Shown in pieces: positions 33,630 to 42,385 of a DNA stretch of 64,000 nt (position 1 is the first letter of the stretch; each line of letters starts with the position of its first letter). The notes beneath the pieces were generated by a model. That model was given only the letters and a program-made list of their open reading frames with translations. It made no database searches and had not been told where the DNA came from. The position numbers were made by a program, and so were the translations under genes. The stretch is from JACQHM01 sp964535215 (GTDB lineage: Bacteria; Methylomirabilota; Methylomirabilia; Methylomirabilales; JACQHM01): contig CAZHST010000014.1 in the NCBI GenBank assembly GCA_964535215.1, positions 1 to 64,000 of the forward strand. The letters run 5' to 3'.

Positions 33630-35024
33630 ATGGCTGGGCAGCTTCGAGATCGCCGGACAGGGACCTTTGATCCGGTTCAAGAGCGGGTCCCCCCGCAGGC
33701 CCTCGAAGCCGAGGTGGCGGTCCTGGGGGCCATCCTGCAGGAGCGGGAGGCGCTGCTCAAGAGCCTGGAGGTCCTCAAGCCGGAACACTTCTACCGGGAG
33801 GCCCACCGGAAGATCTACGCCGCCGCCATCAGCCTCTTTGAGCGAAACGAGCCGGTGGACCTCATCACCTTGACCCACGAGCTCAGCCGTCGGGGGGAGC
33901 TGGAGGCGGTGGGGGGCGCCGCCTTCCTGACCCAGCTCCTGGAGGCGGTCCCCACGGCCGCCAACGTGGTCTACCATGCCAGGATCGTTCGGGACAAGGC
34001 CGTTCTCCGGGAGCTGATCCGGGTGGCCACTGACCTGGTGGCGGAGGGGTATGCGGAGCGGGAGGATGTGGATGGGCTCCTCGACCTAGCAGAACGAAAG
34101 GTGTTCGAGATCTCCCAGGATCGGGTCTCCCGTACCTTCACCCCCCTGAAGCATGTCCTGAAGGAGACCTTCGAGTTAATCGAGAGGCTTCACGGTCGGA
34201 AAAGCCTGGTCACCGGTGTCCCGACAGGGTTCCGGGAGTTTGACGAGAAAACGGCCGGGCTCCAGCCTTCAGATCTCATCGTCATTGCCGGACGGCCCTC
34301 GATGGGGAAGACAAGTTTCGCCTTGGGGATCGCCCAGCACGCGGCCATCGTGGAACGGTACCCGGTGGCGATCTTCAGCCTGGAGATGTCCATGGAGCAG
34401 GTGGCCCTCAGGATGCTCTGCTCCGAGGCCCGTGTGGATTCGAACAAGGTAAGGACAGGCTATTTGAGCGGCGAGAAGGACTGGCGGCCCCTGATTGATG
34501 CCGCCAGTCGTCTCTCAGAGGCTCCCATCTTTATCGACGACACCCCGGGGAACACGGTCCTCGAGATGCGGGCCAAGGCGAGAAGGCTGAAGGCCGAGCA
34601 GAATCTTCAACTGGTGATCATCGATTATCTTCAGCTCATCCAAGGGAGGGGGAGGGCCGAGAACCGCCAGCAGGAGATCGCCGAGATCTGCCGGGGGCTG
34701 AAGGCCATGGCCAAGGAGCTGAACGTCCCGGTGGTGGCCCTTTCCCAGCTCTCCCGACGGGTCGAGGAGCGGGAGGAGGGGAGGCCTCAGCTAGCGGATC
34801 TCCGGGAGTCAGGAGCCATCGAGCAGGACGCGGATCTGGTCGCCTTCCTCTACCGACCAGGCCTCTACAAGAAGCCGAAGGACCCATCGGCCGCCGACGA
34901 CCGGACGACGGAGGTCATTATCGCCAAGCAGCGAAATGGCCCCACCGGGACGGTGAAGCTGGCCTTCCTGCGAGAGTATGCCAGGTTTGAACCGCTGGAG
35001 GAGGTCTACGGGGAACCCGCTTGA
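33630..35024 (+). CDS. dnaB: Replicative DNA helicase DnaB
   Basis: 464 residues from ATG 33630 (GAGGAGG upstream). N-terminal DnaB domain (20-125), linker, RecA-type ATPase with Walker A GRPSMGKTS (221-229), Walker B LVIIDYLQL and the arginine-finger region DLRESGAIEQDAD. No intein is present. It unwinds DNA at the replication fork and loads from DnaC/DnaA systems. Last gene of the ribosomal block and convergent with hpnD. Confidence 0.96.
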   Translation: MAGQLRDRRTGTFDPVQERVPPQALEAEVAVLGAILQEREALLKSLEVLKPEHFYREAHRKIYAAAISLFERNEPVDLITLTHELSRRGELEAVGGAAFLTQLLEAVPTAANVVYHARIVRDKAVLRELIRVATDLVAEGYAEREDVDGLLDLAERKVFEISQDRVSRTFTPLKHVLKETFELIERLHGRKSLVTGVPTGFREFDEKTAGLQPSDLIVIAGRPSMGKTSFALGIAQHAAIVERYPVAIFSLEMSMEQVALRMLCSEARVDSNKVRTGYLSGEKDWRPLIDAASRLSEAPIFIDDTPGNTVLEMRAKARRLKAEQNLQLVIIDYLQLIQGRGRAENRQQEIAEICRGLKAMAKELNVPVVALSQLSRRVEEREEGRPQLADLRESGAIEQDADLVAFLYRPGLYKKPKDPSAADDRTTEVIIAKQRNGPTGTVKLAFLREYARFEPLEEVYGEPA

Positions 35025-35027
35025 AGA

Positions 35028-35879
35028 TCAGGGATCCGGGAGGAGCAGGCTTTTCAGCCACACGTGGAGGGCGATCAGGAACCTTCGGGATCGGGGCAGG
35101 GTGATCCGCTGTTGGAACACGTTGTACGAGGCCTCCTCGATCTCCTGGAGGAGCTTGAAGTAGATCCCTCGCATGATCTCCGCGGCCGGCATCGAGCGGC
35201 GATCCTTCTCGGCCAAGGCAGCTTCGGCCTTTCGGAAGTATTCTCTGGCCCTGCTCCCCTGAAACCTCATCAGCTCCACAAAAGAAGCGTTGTAGCGACC
35301 CTTGAGGAGATCCTCCTCAGAATAGCCAAATCGCCGGAGTTCTCCCTGGGGGAGGTAGATCCTTCCCCGCGTGGCATCAACGGCAAGATCCCGCATGATG
35401 TTCGTCAGCTGGAAGGCGATGCCTAGGTTCTCAGCGTACACCTTGGCGGTAGGGCTTGTGTAGCCGAAGATCTCGATGCAGATGAGCCCGACGGCTGAGG
35501 CGACCCGGTAGCAGTATTCGTAAAGCTCCTCGAAGGTCTCATACCGGGCCTTCCTGAGATCCATCTCCACCCCATCCACCACCAGCTCGAAATACGCCTT
35601 CGGAATCGCGAACCATCTCAGGACCTCCGAAAGCTTCATCGTGATGGGGTGGGCCGCCTCCCCACGGAAGCACCGGTCCAGCTCCTCCCGCCACCGCTTG
35701 AGTTGCTCCTCTGCCTCCTCGGGCCGTGGATTTTCATCAACGATGTCATCCAGGTGGCGGCAGAAGGCATAGACGGCATAGATGGCGTCCCGCTTTTTCT
35801 TCGGCAGGAAGAGGAAGGCGTAGTAGAAGTTGGAGCGGCTCCCCTTTGTCAATTTCCTGCTGTAGCTTCCAACGTCCAA
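35028..35879 (-). CDS. hpnD: Presqualene diphosphate synthase (HpnD type)
   Basis: 283 residues from a TTG with AGGGAGG eight bases upstream, which matches both the promoter and family length; the open frame extends back another ~97 codons without support. Squalene/phytoene synthase fold: first Asp-rich motif YAFCRHLDDIVDE and second NIMRDLAVDATRGRIYLP. HpnD condenses two FPP into presqualene diphosphate. HpnC and HpnE, which complete squalene, are not in the window. A phytoene synthase role cannot be excluded from sequence, but the hopanoid context favours HpnD. Confidence 0.85.
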   Translation of the reverse strand: MDVGSYSRKLTKGSRSNFYYAFLFLPKKKRDAIYAVYAFCRHLDDIVDENPRPEEAEEQLKRWREELDRCFRGEAAHPITMKLSEVLRWFAIPKAYFELVVDGVEMDLRKARYETFEELYEYCYRVASAVGLICIEIFGYTSPTAKVYAENLGIAFQLTNIMRDLAVDATRGRIYLPQGELRRFGYSEEDLLKGRYNASFVELMRFQGSRAREYFRKAEAALAEKDRRSMPAAEIMRGIYFKLLQEIEEASYNVFQQRITLPRSRRFLIALHVWLKSLLLPDP

Positions 35880-35940
35880 GGGGATTTCCTCCCTCTTCAG
35901 ACCCTTTTCCAAGCCCGTTTCAAGCCGGGAATTGTCACAA

Positions 35941-35968
35941 ATTGTAGTATGGGTGGGGGGGAAGTCAA
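35941..35968 (-). promoter_or_regulatory. Sigma-70-like promoter for hpnD
   Basis: Minus strand TTGACT, 16-base spacer, TACAAT. The predicted start is near 35934, giving a leader of about 55 bases to the TTG start codon and ruling out the upstream ATGs. Confidence 0.6.
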
Positions 35969-35998
35969 GGGAAAATCGGCCTGCTATGGGCATCCTCC

Positions 35999-36028
35999 TT
36001 GACCGGGGAAAGGGGAACTTGCTATCGT
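35999..36028 (+). promoter_or_regulatory. Sigma-70-like promoter for amidohydrolase-like gene
   Basis: TTGACC, 18-base spacer, TATCGT, about 95 bases before the ATG at 36125. Divergent from the hpnD promoter. Confidence 0.45.
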
Positions 36029-36124
36029 AGGTGCGTTTGCCAACCCTTTTCCAGGTTCCCCGGGTTGATCCGGTTTGTTGGGTTCCTGGGGACCGGGTCA
36101 GCCCTGGGAGGACGGAGGTGTCTG

Positions 36125-37045
36125 ATGGCCGGAAGCAGCGCTCCCCAACCTCGGGTGTTTCCCCCTCCACCCCCCACGGAGAGCCCCTTGGAGGGGGTCA
36201 TTGACTTTCATGTGCATACCGGTCCCGATGTGTTCGGCCGGAGTTTGAATGATCTGGAGGTGGCCCGGAAGGCGGCCGAAGCCAGGATGGGGGCTCTCGT
36301 TTTGAAGAACCACGTGACCGAGACCTCCGGGCGGGCCTACCTCGCCAGGCTCCAGGTTTCGGGGGTCAAGATCTTTGGCGGCATCGTTTTGAACAGAGCC
36401 GTGGGTGGGATCAACCCCGATGCGGTCCGGTGGATGATCCGGATGGAAGGGGGGTTGGGGAAGGTGGTGTGGCTTCCCACTTTCGACGCGGACCATCACG
36501 TCAAGTACTTTCAGGAGGCCTCTGACGGCATCCGGGTCGTCGAGGGGGGGAAGGTCCTCACCCAGGTCGAAGAGGTCATGCGGATCTGTGCCGATCACGA
36601 TCTCGTCCTCCACACCGGTCACGCCTCGGCCCAGGAGGCCCTGATCCTGATCGAGCGGGCCAGGGAGCTAAATGTTCGTAACATCGTCGTCACCCATGCC
36701 CAACTGGCCGTCGTGGGCATGTCTGTCCCGGAGATGAAACAGGCCGCTCAGATGGGGGCCTACCTGGAGATCGCCTACATCGGTGACCTGATGGGGGAAA
36801 CTGCTCACCTGGAGTGGATGCGTCAGTGGAAGCGGGTCAGCATCGTCGAATACGCCAAGGCCATTAAGGCGGTAGGGGCCAGGCACTTCATCTTAAGCAC
36901 CGACCTCGGTCAAACGGGCAATCCTTCCCATGTGGACGGGTACAAGGTCCTGATCGCCGGTCTCCTGAAAGAGGGGATTTCGGCGAAAGAGATTGACCTG
37001 ATGGCCAGGAAGAACCCTGCCCGGCTTCTGGGGCTCAAGCTCTAA
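36125..37045 (+). CDS. Amidohydrolase-superfamily protein (DUF6282-like)
   Basis: 306 residues from an ATG with GGAGGTG upstream. A TIM-barrel metal site is suggested by DFHVHTGPD near residue 28, then GGIVLNRAVGG, LHTGHAS and VVTHAQ, and STDLGQTGNPSHVDG near the end. These His/Asp motifs are those of metal-dependent hydrolases. The substrate is unknown. It stands alone between hpnD and hpnG on the opposite strand, with no sign of a shared pathway. Confidence 0.75.
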   Translation: MAGSSAPQPRVFPPPPPTESPLEGVIDFHVHTGPDVFGRSLNDLEVARKAAEARMGALVLKNHVTETSGRAYLARLQVSGVKIFGGIVLNRAVGGINPDAVRWMIRMEGGLGKVVWLPTFDADHHVKYFQEASDGIRVVEGGKVLTQVEEVMRICADHDLVLHTGHASAQEALILIERARELNVRNIVVTHAQLAVVGMSVPEMKQAAQMGAYLEIAYIGDLMGETAHLEWMRQWKRVSIVEYAKAIKAVGARHFILSTDLGQTGNPSHVDGYKVLIAGLLKEGISAKEIDLMARKNPARLLGLKL

Positions 37046-37070
37046 CCTTTCCCCTGGGGCGCGCTGGAGA

Positions 37071-37871
37071 TCACCCTCCAACACCAGGGTAGAAGGTCCT
37101 GGGAGAGGAAGCGTCCGCCTCGAGAGGCAGCCAGGAGAGGAAGTGGAGGAGAAAGGGCGCAAGGGCCCGAAGGGCAGCTCCGCTCGTCTCTTTAAGGCGC
37201 CAGAGGGAAGGGCCAACCTTTGGGCAGGCCAGAAGGGTCAGAAGGACCTTAAGGGGAGACACTTCCCCTTTCCTCCCCGTGAGCCGGTTAAAGTCCATCC
37301 CCAATCGTTGATCGGAGGTGTCAGAGACGACACGGATAGCCAGGAAGGGGAGACGGGCTTGAAAGGCGATCTGGGCCACGGCGGCACTCTCCAGATCAGC
37401 GGCAAGGGCTCCCGATCGGCCGGCCCCTCGTTTCTCCTCAGGTTCTATGAGGATCCGAGCCGACGTAAGCAGGGTCCCCTGACGGTAAGGGATCTCAAGG
37501 GCCTCGGCCGTTTCCCTGGCAAGCCTGAGCAAAAGGGGGGATGAGGGGAGCGGGCAGGGATCGGAGGAGGTCTGGTCGAGGATCTGTTCACCCAGGATGA
37601 TCTCACCGGGCCGGAGGTCCGGCTGAAGGGCCCCGGCGAGGCCAGTGGAAAGGAGGGTTGAAGGGCTAAAGCCTTCTACCAAAGTGGTGGCGGCGTGTCG
37701 GGTCCGCCCTCTGCCCATGCCGCTTGCCACGAGGACGATCCTCTGGCCTCCCAAGCTTCCGGTGAGAAACGAAAACCCTTGACGGTCCTCCCTCTTCCTC
37801 CCCTCAAGCTTCTTCCCCAGACCTCTCGTCTCCCGCTTGAGGGCCATCACGATGCCGATCGGCCGGTCCAT
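37071..37871 (-). CDS. hpnG: Hopanoid-associated phosphorylase/nucleosidase HpnG
   Basis: 266 residues of the purine nucleoside phosphorylase/MTAN fold: IGIVMALKRE start, VLVASGMGRGRTRHAA, STGLAGALQPDLRPGEII and ADLESAAVAQIA (catalytic Glu/Asp region), RVVSDTSD. HpnG removes adenine from adenosylhopane after HpnH. It overlaps the shc stop by 25 bases as the last gene of the operon. The Pro/Leu-rich C-terminus after residue 230 looks lineage-specific. Confidence 0.85.
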   Translation of the reverse strand: MDRPIGIVMALKRETRGLGKKLEGRKREDRQGFSFLTGSLGGQRIVLVASGMGRGRTRHAATTLVEGFSPSTLLSTGLAGALQPDLRPGEIILGEQILDQTSSDPCPLPSSPLLLRLARETAEALEIPYRQGTLLTSARILIEPEEKRGAGRSGALAADLESAAVAQIAFQARLPFLAIRVVSDTSDQRLGMDFNRLTGRKGEVSPLKVLLTLLACPKVGPSLWRLKETSGAALRALAPFLLHFLSWLPLEADASSPRTFYPGVGG

Positions 37872-39739
37872 AGGGATGCACGCCCCAGGGCCAGTAAGGG
37901 GAAGTAGACCCGGTAGAGGTGATAGCGAAGGTAGAAGAACCTCGGGAAGCCGGTCCCGGTGAAGGCCTCCTCCGCCCAGTCCCCCTCTTCTCGCTGGGAC
38001 TCAACCAGGTAATGGATCCCTCTCTTGACGGCTTCGGAGGCGCCCTCACCGGCGGCGAGGAGGGCGAGGAGGGCCCAGGCCGTTTGGGAAGGGGTGCTCT
38101 CACCGATCCCGGCGAAGGCCTTCCCCTCGTAGCTCTTGCACGATTCTCCCCACCCCCCATCGGGGTTTTGTTGGGCTTTAAGCCAGTGGACGGCCTTCCT
38201 GATCCAGGGCTGGTCCATGTCTTCGCCGATAGCCTTCAAGGCGCTTAGGACAGACCAGGTGCCGTAGATGTAGTTCACCCCCCACCTTCCGAACCAGCAC
38301 CCCTCCGGTTCTTGCTCATTTTTAAGGAAGTTGAGGGCCTTGGAAGCCGGGGGGAATGTAGGGTCATAGCCCAATGTCCCCATTAGCTCTAGGACCCGGG
38401 CCGTCACGTCAGCTGTCGGTGGGTCGAGCAGGGCTTTGTGATCGGCGAACGGGATCTCGTTCAGAAACAGCTTGGTGTTGTCAGCGTCGTAGGCCCCCCA
38501 TCCACCGTTCTTACTCTGCATCCCCAGGAGCCAGCGGAGGCCCCTTTCGATGCTTGCCTGCTGGATCTCGTGTTCCCCAGGCGGGAGCTTCACCCGGTGG
38601 AGGGCCATGAGGACCATGGCCGTATCGTCACAATCCGGGTAGAAGCCATTTTCATACTGGAAGCACCATCCGCCAGGTCTCAAGCCCGGTCGTTTCACGG
38701 CCCAATCCCCCACGGTATCAATCTGCTGGGAAAGGAGCCAGCGGGCTCCCCTTTGGAGGGCAGGGTGGGAGGGATCGAGGCCGCTGTCTACCAAGGCGAT
38801 GATAGTGTTGGCCGTATCCCAGACGGGGGAGAAGCAGGGCTGGAGGTGAAGGGTGTCCTCGTCCTCAACCTTTAGCTCATCAATCTCCCGAAGCGCCTTG
38901 GTGACGAGGGGATGGTCCATCGGATACCCAAGGGCCATAAGAGCCCAAACGGAATTGGCCATCGCCGGGTAGATGGCCCCCAGGCCTCCTGATCCTTTCA
39001 TCCGTTCGAGCATCCAGGCCTCAGCCCTTTTGAGGGCCTTCCCCCTTACCCATTCCAACGGGTGGGCATCGTAGGCCCTGAGGAGACGGTCAAGGGTCAG
39101 GAAGAAGGTCCGCCAGCTCAGCCCTGTTCCATCTTCCTCGAACCACCGGGTGACCTCCTCCGGGGGGGTGACGTAAAGCTCGCGGATCCCCTGCTCCGGC
39201 GGGATCCTTTTCAGGGGACGTTTGGCGAAGATGATGAGGAGGGGCATCAGGACAGTCCTGGACCAGTAGGAGATCTCGTAAAGAAAAGCCCGGGGCAGCA
39301 GGGCGAGTTCTACGGGCATCGCCGGGATTCCCTTCCAGGGGTACTGGCCGAAGAGGGCCAAGGCGATCCTGGTGAAGATGTTCACCTTTGCCGCTCCCCC
39401 CTTGCCCAAGATGTTTGCCCTCGCCCTTCTCATGTGGGGGGCTTCGGGGGACTCCCCCGCCAGTTTCAGGGCGAAGTAGGCCTTGACGGTGCAGGAAAGC
39501 TCACCCGGTCCCCCATGGTAGATGGGCCAGCCCCCATCGGGAAGCTGCTTCCTCAGGAGATACCGGACTACCTTTTGATCCCGTGTCGGATCCAGCCGCC
39601 CGAGGAAGTGGTTTAACATCAGGTACTCGGAGGTCAGGGTGGAGTCCGCTTCCAGTTCAGCCACCCAGAACCCTTGAGGGGCCTGTCGCTTCAACAGATA
39701 TTCTTGGGTCGTGAGGATCGCTGCTTTCAAGTGTTCCAT
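37847..39739 (-). CDS. shc: Squalene-hopene cyclase
   Basis: 630 residues, standard SHC length. The catalytic DxDD motif is DCDDTA (369-374), matching the position in Alicyclobacillus SHC. Several QW repeats are visible (QxxDGGW near 65-71, QxxNGGWG, QNPDGGWGE). The membrane-contact helix region near 165-180 is present. It cyclises squalene to hopene/diplopterol at the inner membrane. Sits between the CruF-like gene and hpnG. Confidence 0.96.
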   Translation of the reverse strand: MEHLKAAILTTQEYLLKRQAPQGFWVAELEADSTLTSEYLMLNHFLGRLDPTRDQKVVRYLLRKQLPDGGWPIYHGGPGELSCTVKAYFALKLAGESPEAPHMRRARANILGKGGAAKVNIFTRIALALFGQYPWKGIPAMPVELALLPRAFLYEISYWSRTVLMPLLIIFAKRPLKRIPPEQGIRELYVTPPEEVTRWFEEDGTGLSWRTFFLTLDRLLRAYDAHPLEWVRGKALKRAEAWMLERMKGSGGLGAIYPAMANSVWALMALGYPMDHPLVTKALREIDELKVEDEDTLHLQPCFSPVWDTANTIIALVDSGLDPSHPALQRGARWLLSQQIDTVGDWAVKRPGLRPGGWCFQYENGFYPDCDDTAMVLMALHRVKLPPGEHEIQQASIERGLRWLLGMQSKNGGWGAYDADNTKLFLNEIPFADHKALLDPPTADVTARVLELMGTLGYDPTFPPASKALNFLKNEQEPEGCWFGRWGVNYIYGTWSVLSALKAIGEDMDQPWIRKAVHWLKAQQNPDGGWGESCKSYEGKAFAGIGESTPSQTAWALLALLAAGEGASEAVKRGIHYLVESQREEGDWAEEAFTGTGFPRFFYLRYHLYRVYFPLLALGRASLWTGRSAS

Positions 39740-39752
39740 CTCGCGTGAACCG

Positions 39753-40559
39753 TTACAACTTTTGACCGTGAAGCCCGACCCTCAGATCGCTGATGGCGAC
39801 CGTCTGGGAGCCGGGGTCTGGACCCTTCTGTCCGTTCTTCACCCGGACGATGGAGAACCCGAGCAGGGGGAGGGAGAGGGCGAGGCCGATGCCCCCCAGG
39901 ATCGGCTCGCCGATCCAGAAGGTCATGCCAACCCCGGAGAGAAGGATGAAGAAGTAGAGGAAAGGACCTCCAAGCCCGGGGGGCTTCGCCCCTGCCGGTA
40001 CCCCGCTCAGGGACCGATCCATTACCTCGAAGAGCAGGAAGATCACCGCCCCCACGACCCCCCACCCCAGGAAGTTCGAGAGGGGAACCCCGAAATAGAT
40101 CCCTCCTCCTGGATAGTCATAGATCTTCCCTAAGAACCATCGGTCCCCCCGGAGGGCCAGGGGATCAATGATGAGATCCAAGAGGACGAACAGGAGGGTG
40201 GCTAGGGAGAGGATCCTCCAGCGCCGGAGCCCTTTCCAAGCGGGTTGGAGGAGGCGGAGGGCAAGGGTGTAGCTGGCATAGGCGAGGAAGGTAAAGGAGA
40301 GGGAGTCCATAAAAGGGATATTCAGAATCCAGAGTTCCCTCCCCTTCGTCCCGGGGATGTACACGTAGAGGCCGAAAGGGAAACCGATCCTGGTGGAGGA
40401 GAATTCGGCGGCGAAGGCGACTCCCCAGCCCAGGAAGGTGAGGAGGAGGGTCCGCTTCCAGCCCCAGGATCGGATCCCTGAGACGAAGAAGATCGCAAAA
40501 AAGATGAAGACATACGGCCTGAGCATCAGGGTAGAGAGCAAAAGCTTCAGGGACTCCAT
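39753..40559 (-). CDS. CruF-like carotenoid biosynthesis membrane protein
   Basis: 268 residues, about seven TM helices, from ATG 40559 with GGGAGGACG upstream. Matches the DUF422/CruF family by the EFSSTRIGFPFGLYVY, WILNIPFMDSLSFTF and LIIDPLA..GDRWFLGKIYDYPGGGIYFGVPLSNFLGW patterns. CruF enzymes hydrate a terminal isoprene double bond of carotenoids (1,2-hydratase). No phytoene synthase or desaturase is in the window, and the gene lies inside the hopanoid operon, so a different polyprenyl or triterpene substrate is possible. Confidence 0.75.
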   Translation of the reverse strand: MESLKLLLSTLMLRPYVFIFFAIFFVSGIRSWGWKRTLLLTFLGWGVAFAAEFSSTRIGFPFGLYVYIPGTKGRELWILNIPFMDSLSFTFLAYASYTLALRLLQPAWKGLRRWRILSLATLLFVLLDLIIDPLALRGDRWFLGKIYDYPGGGIYFGVPLSNFLGWGVVGAVIFLLFEVMDRSLSGVPAGAKPPGLGGPFLYFFILLSGVGMTFWIGEPILGGIGLALSLPLLGFSIVRVKNGQKGPDPGSQTVAISDLRVGLHGQKL

Positions 40560-40578
40560 CGTCCTCCCGCATCCCTTC

Positions 40579-41472
40579 TCAGTGGCGCCGGGTGGCGAGA
40601 TATTCCGCAATGGCGTGGAGGGCCCATGCCCGCCCGCCGAAAGGTTGGAGGGCCTCTTTGGCCTCCGCCGTCAGACGCTCAACCTCTATCTCCGACCGCT
40701 CTTTCCCTAAGAGGGCGGGATAGGTCGCCTTTCCATGCCTCAGGTCGCTCTTCGCCGGCTTCCCCAGCTCCTCCGTCGTCCCGGTGACATCGAGGAGGTC
40801 ATCCACGATCTGGAAGGCAAGGCCGATCCGCTCCCCGTACCGGCTTAAGGCCCCGATCTGTTCTTCGGAGGCCCCCGCGACCAACCCTCCGGCGATGACC
40901 GACGCCCGGATGAGGGCCCCTGTCTTGTGGGTGTGGAGGTAGAGGAGCGTCTCCTGGTCAATCACTTTCCCCTGCGAGAGGATATCAACCGACTGCCCCC
41001 CGACCATCCCGCGGCTTCCCGCGGCCCGGGCGATCTCCTGGATCAGGGTGGAATGCCTCTCGGCGTTCATCCTTTGGGCAACAGCACCCTGGGAGAGGAG
41101 CTCAAAGGCCAGGGTGAGGAGGGCATCCCCGGCCAGGATGGCCAGGGCCTCGCCGTAGACCTTGTGGCAGGTTGGCTTTCCCCGTCGGAAGTCGTCATCG
41201 TCCATGCTGGGCAGATCATCGTGGATGAGAGAGTAGGTGTGGATGCATTCTAGAGCAGCGGCAATGGGGAGGACACCTTCGACCTCCCCTCCCACCGCCT
41301 CGGCCGCGGCGATGGCGAGGATCGGCCGGAGGCGTTTCCCTCCGGCGAAGACGCTGTAGCGGATCGCTTCGTGGAGGAGGCGGGGGTAGGTCTCGGCCGG
41401 AGGGAGGAGCCGATCCAGGGCCTGATCAATTAGCCTTCGCCGTTCTGCCAGATAGGCCTCTAGCTGCGTCAT
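40579..41472 (-). CDS. ispA: Polyprenyl (farnesyl/geranylgeranyl) diphosphate synthase
   Basis: 297 residues from ATG 41472. First Asp-rich motif HDDLPSMDDDDFRRG, second QIVDDLLDVTG, and GGKRLRP near the start. A Tyr five residues before the first motif (TYSLIHDD) is the same as in E. coli IspA, favouring a C15 product. FPP is what HpnD and UppS need. In the middle of the hopanoid operon. Confidence 0.9.
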   Translation of the reverse strand: MTQLEAYLAERRRLIDQALDRLLPPAETYPRLLHEAIRYSVFAGGKRLRPILAIAAAEAVGGEVEGVLPIAAALECIHTYSLIHDDLPSMDDDDFRRGKPTCHKVYGEALAILAGDALLTLAFELLSQGAVAQRMNAERHSTLIQEIARAAGSRGMVGGQSVDILSQGKVIDQETLLYLHTHKTGALIRASVIAGGLVAGASEEQIGALSRYGERIGLAFQIVDDLLDVTGTTEELGKPAKSDLRHGKATYPALLGKERSEIEVERLTAEAKEALQPFGGRAWALHAIAEYLATRRH

Positions 41473-41491
41473 CACGCGCCTCGCTCTTAGG

Positions 41492-42373
41492 TCATGCCGC
41501 CAGGGCCTGGGGCTCGACCGCTTCACCGACCCGGGGAGCCCGGTACCAGCTCCAGTAAAAGATCAGCTCGCTCCACTGGTGGATGACGGAGATGTGGAGG
41601 AACAGCTCCGCCACAGGGAAAAAGGCCTGGGGCCCGTTCAGCAGGGCCCTCATGGACCCATAGAGCCAGTAGAGGGAGAAGGCCAACGTCGAGCCCCACC
41701 GGATCATCCTGGCCCTCCCCGAGTCCAGGGGGTTGTTCCCCCGGGCCCGGGCCTTGACCGTGATGGTGGTGTTCCAGGTGAGGGCATGGGCGAACCCGTT
41801 AAAGCCCAAGGAGGCAACGATCCATCGGTTCGGGGTCGTCTTCCACTGACCGGGGACACCCTGCCCCGAGGCCTCCCAGAGGGCCTTGAGGATGGCATCA
41901 ACGATCCCGGTGACGAGGAGAAAGAGGGCCGGGTACGTGAGGAGCCAGCGCTCCAGGCCGTCCATCCCCCGCTCCTCCCCAAGCTCTTTCTTCAGGACCA
42001 GTTGGGGCATGAGACCGTTATGGACGACCCCGTTAAAGAGCGAGTAGGCGATCAGGAAGCTTCCGTAGTGGTGGTGGAGCGGGGTGCCCTCCTTGGGCCA
42101 GAAGAAGATGGCAAGGGGGAGGATGATGAGAAGCCACTGCCAGAAGGTCAAGCGGTTCCTATGCCGTTCGGCATCCCGGTTCAGACCATACCAGAAAAAC
42201 TGGGCCTCCCGCACCTGGTGGTGGAAGCCGTAGACCATGAACAGGGCGGCAAACGGATACGGAAGGGTGAGGGCCACGACGAGGGCGGGGAGGAGGAGGT
42301 AGCACCTCCGCCGGAGGAGGGCCGTCGTGGTGAAAGAACCATATCCCCAGAGGAGCTTCACACCTTCCTTCAT
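41492..42373 (-). CDS. Histidine-rich polytopic membrane protein of unknown function
   Basis: 293 residues with about seven or eight hydrophobic helices. Conserved-looking histidines sit at helix ends: YGFHHQVREAQFF, LHHHYGSFL, VVHNGLMPQ, GFAHALTWN, HISVIHQWSELIFYW. This distribution recalls diiron desaturase/hydroxylase or Brp-type cleavage enzymes, but I cannot place it in a family. It is embedded in the hopanoid operon, 19-20 bases from both neighbours, so a role in tailoring a triterpene or carotenoid is a fair guess. Confidence 0.7.
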   Translation of the reverse strand: MKEGVKLLWGYGSFTTTALLRRRCYLLLPALVVALTLPYPFAALFMVYGFHHQVREAQFFWYGLNRDAERHRNRLTFWQWLLIILPLAIFFWPKEGTPLHHHYGSFLIAYSLFNGVVHNGLMPQLVLKKELGEERGMDGLERWLLTYPALFLLVTGIVDAILKALWEASGQGVPGQWKTTPNRWIVASLGFNGFAHALTWNTTITVKARARGNNPLDSGRARMIRWGSTLAFSLYWLYGSMRALLNGPQAFFPVAELFLHISVIHQWSELIFYWSWYRAPRVGEAVEPQALAA

Positions 42374-42385
42374 GGCAAAGACCTC

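Noticed and set aside
35880..36170. 97-codon N-terminal extension of HpnD
   Set aside because: It crosses the predicted promoter and the divergent promoter and has no family similarity; a TTG with a strong Shine-Dalgarno sequence fits better.
36125..37045. Amidohydrolase-like gene as part of the hopanoid pathway
   Set aside because: Opposite strand to hpnG and hpnD, own promoter, and no hopanoid-associated family match; adjacency alone is not enough.
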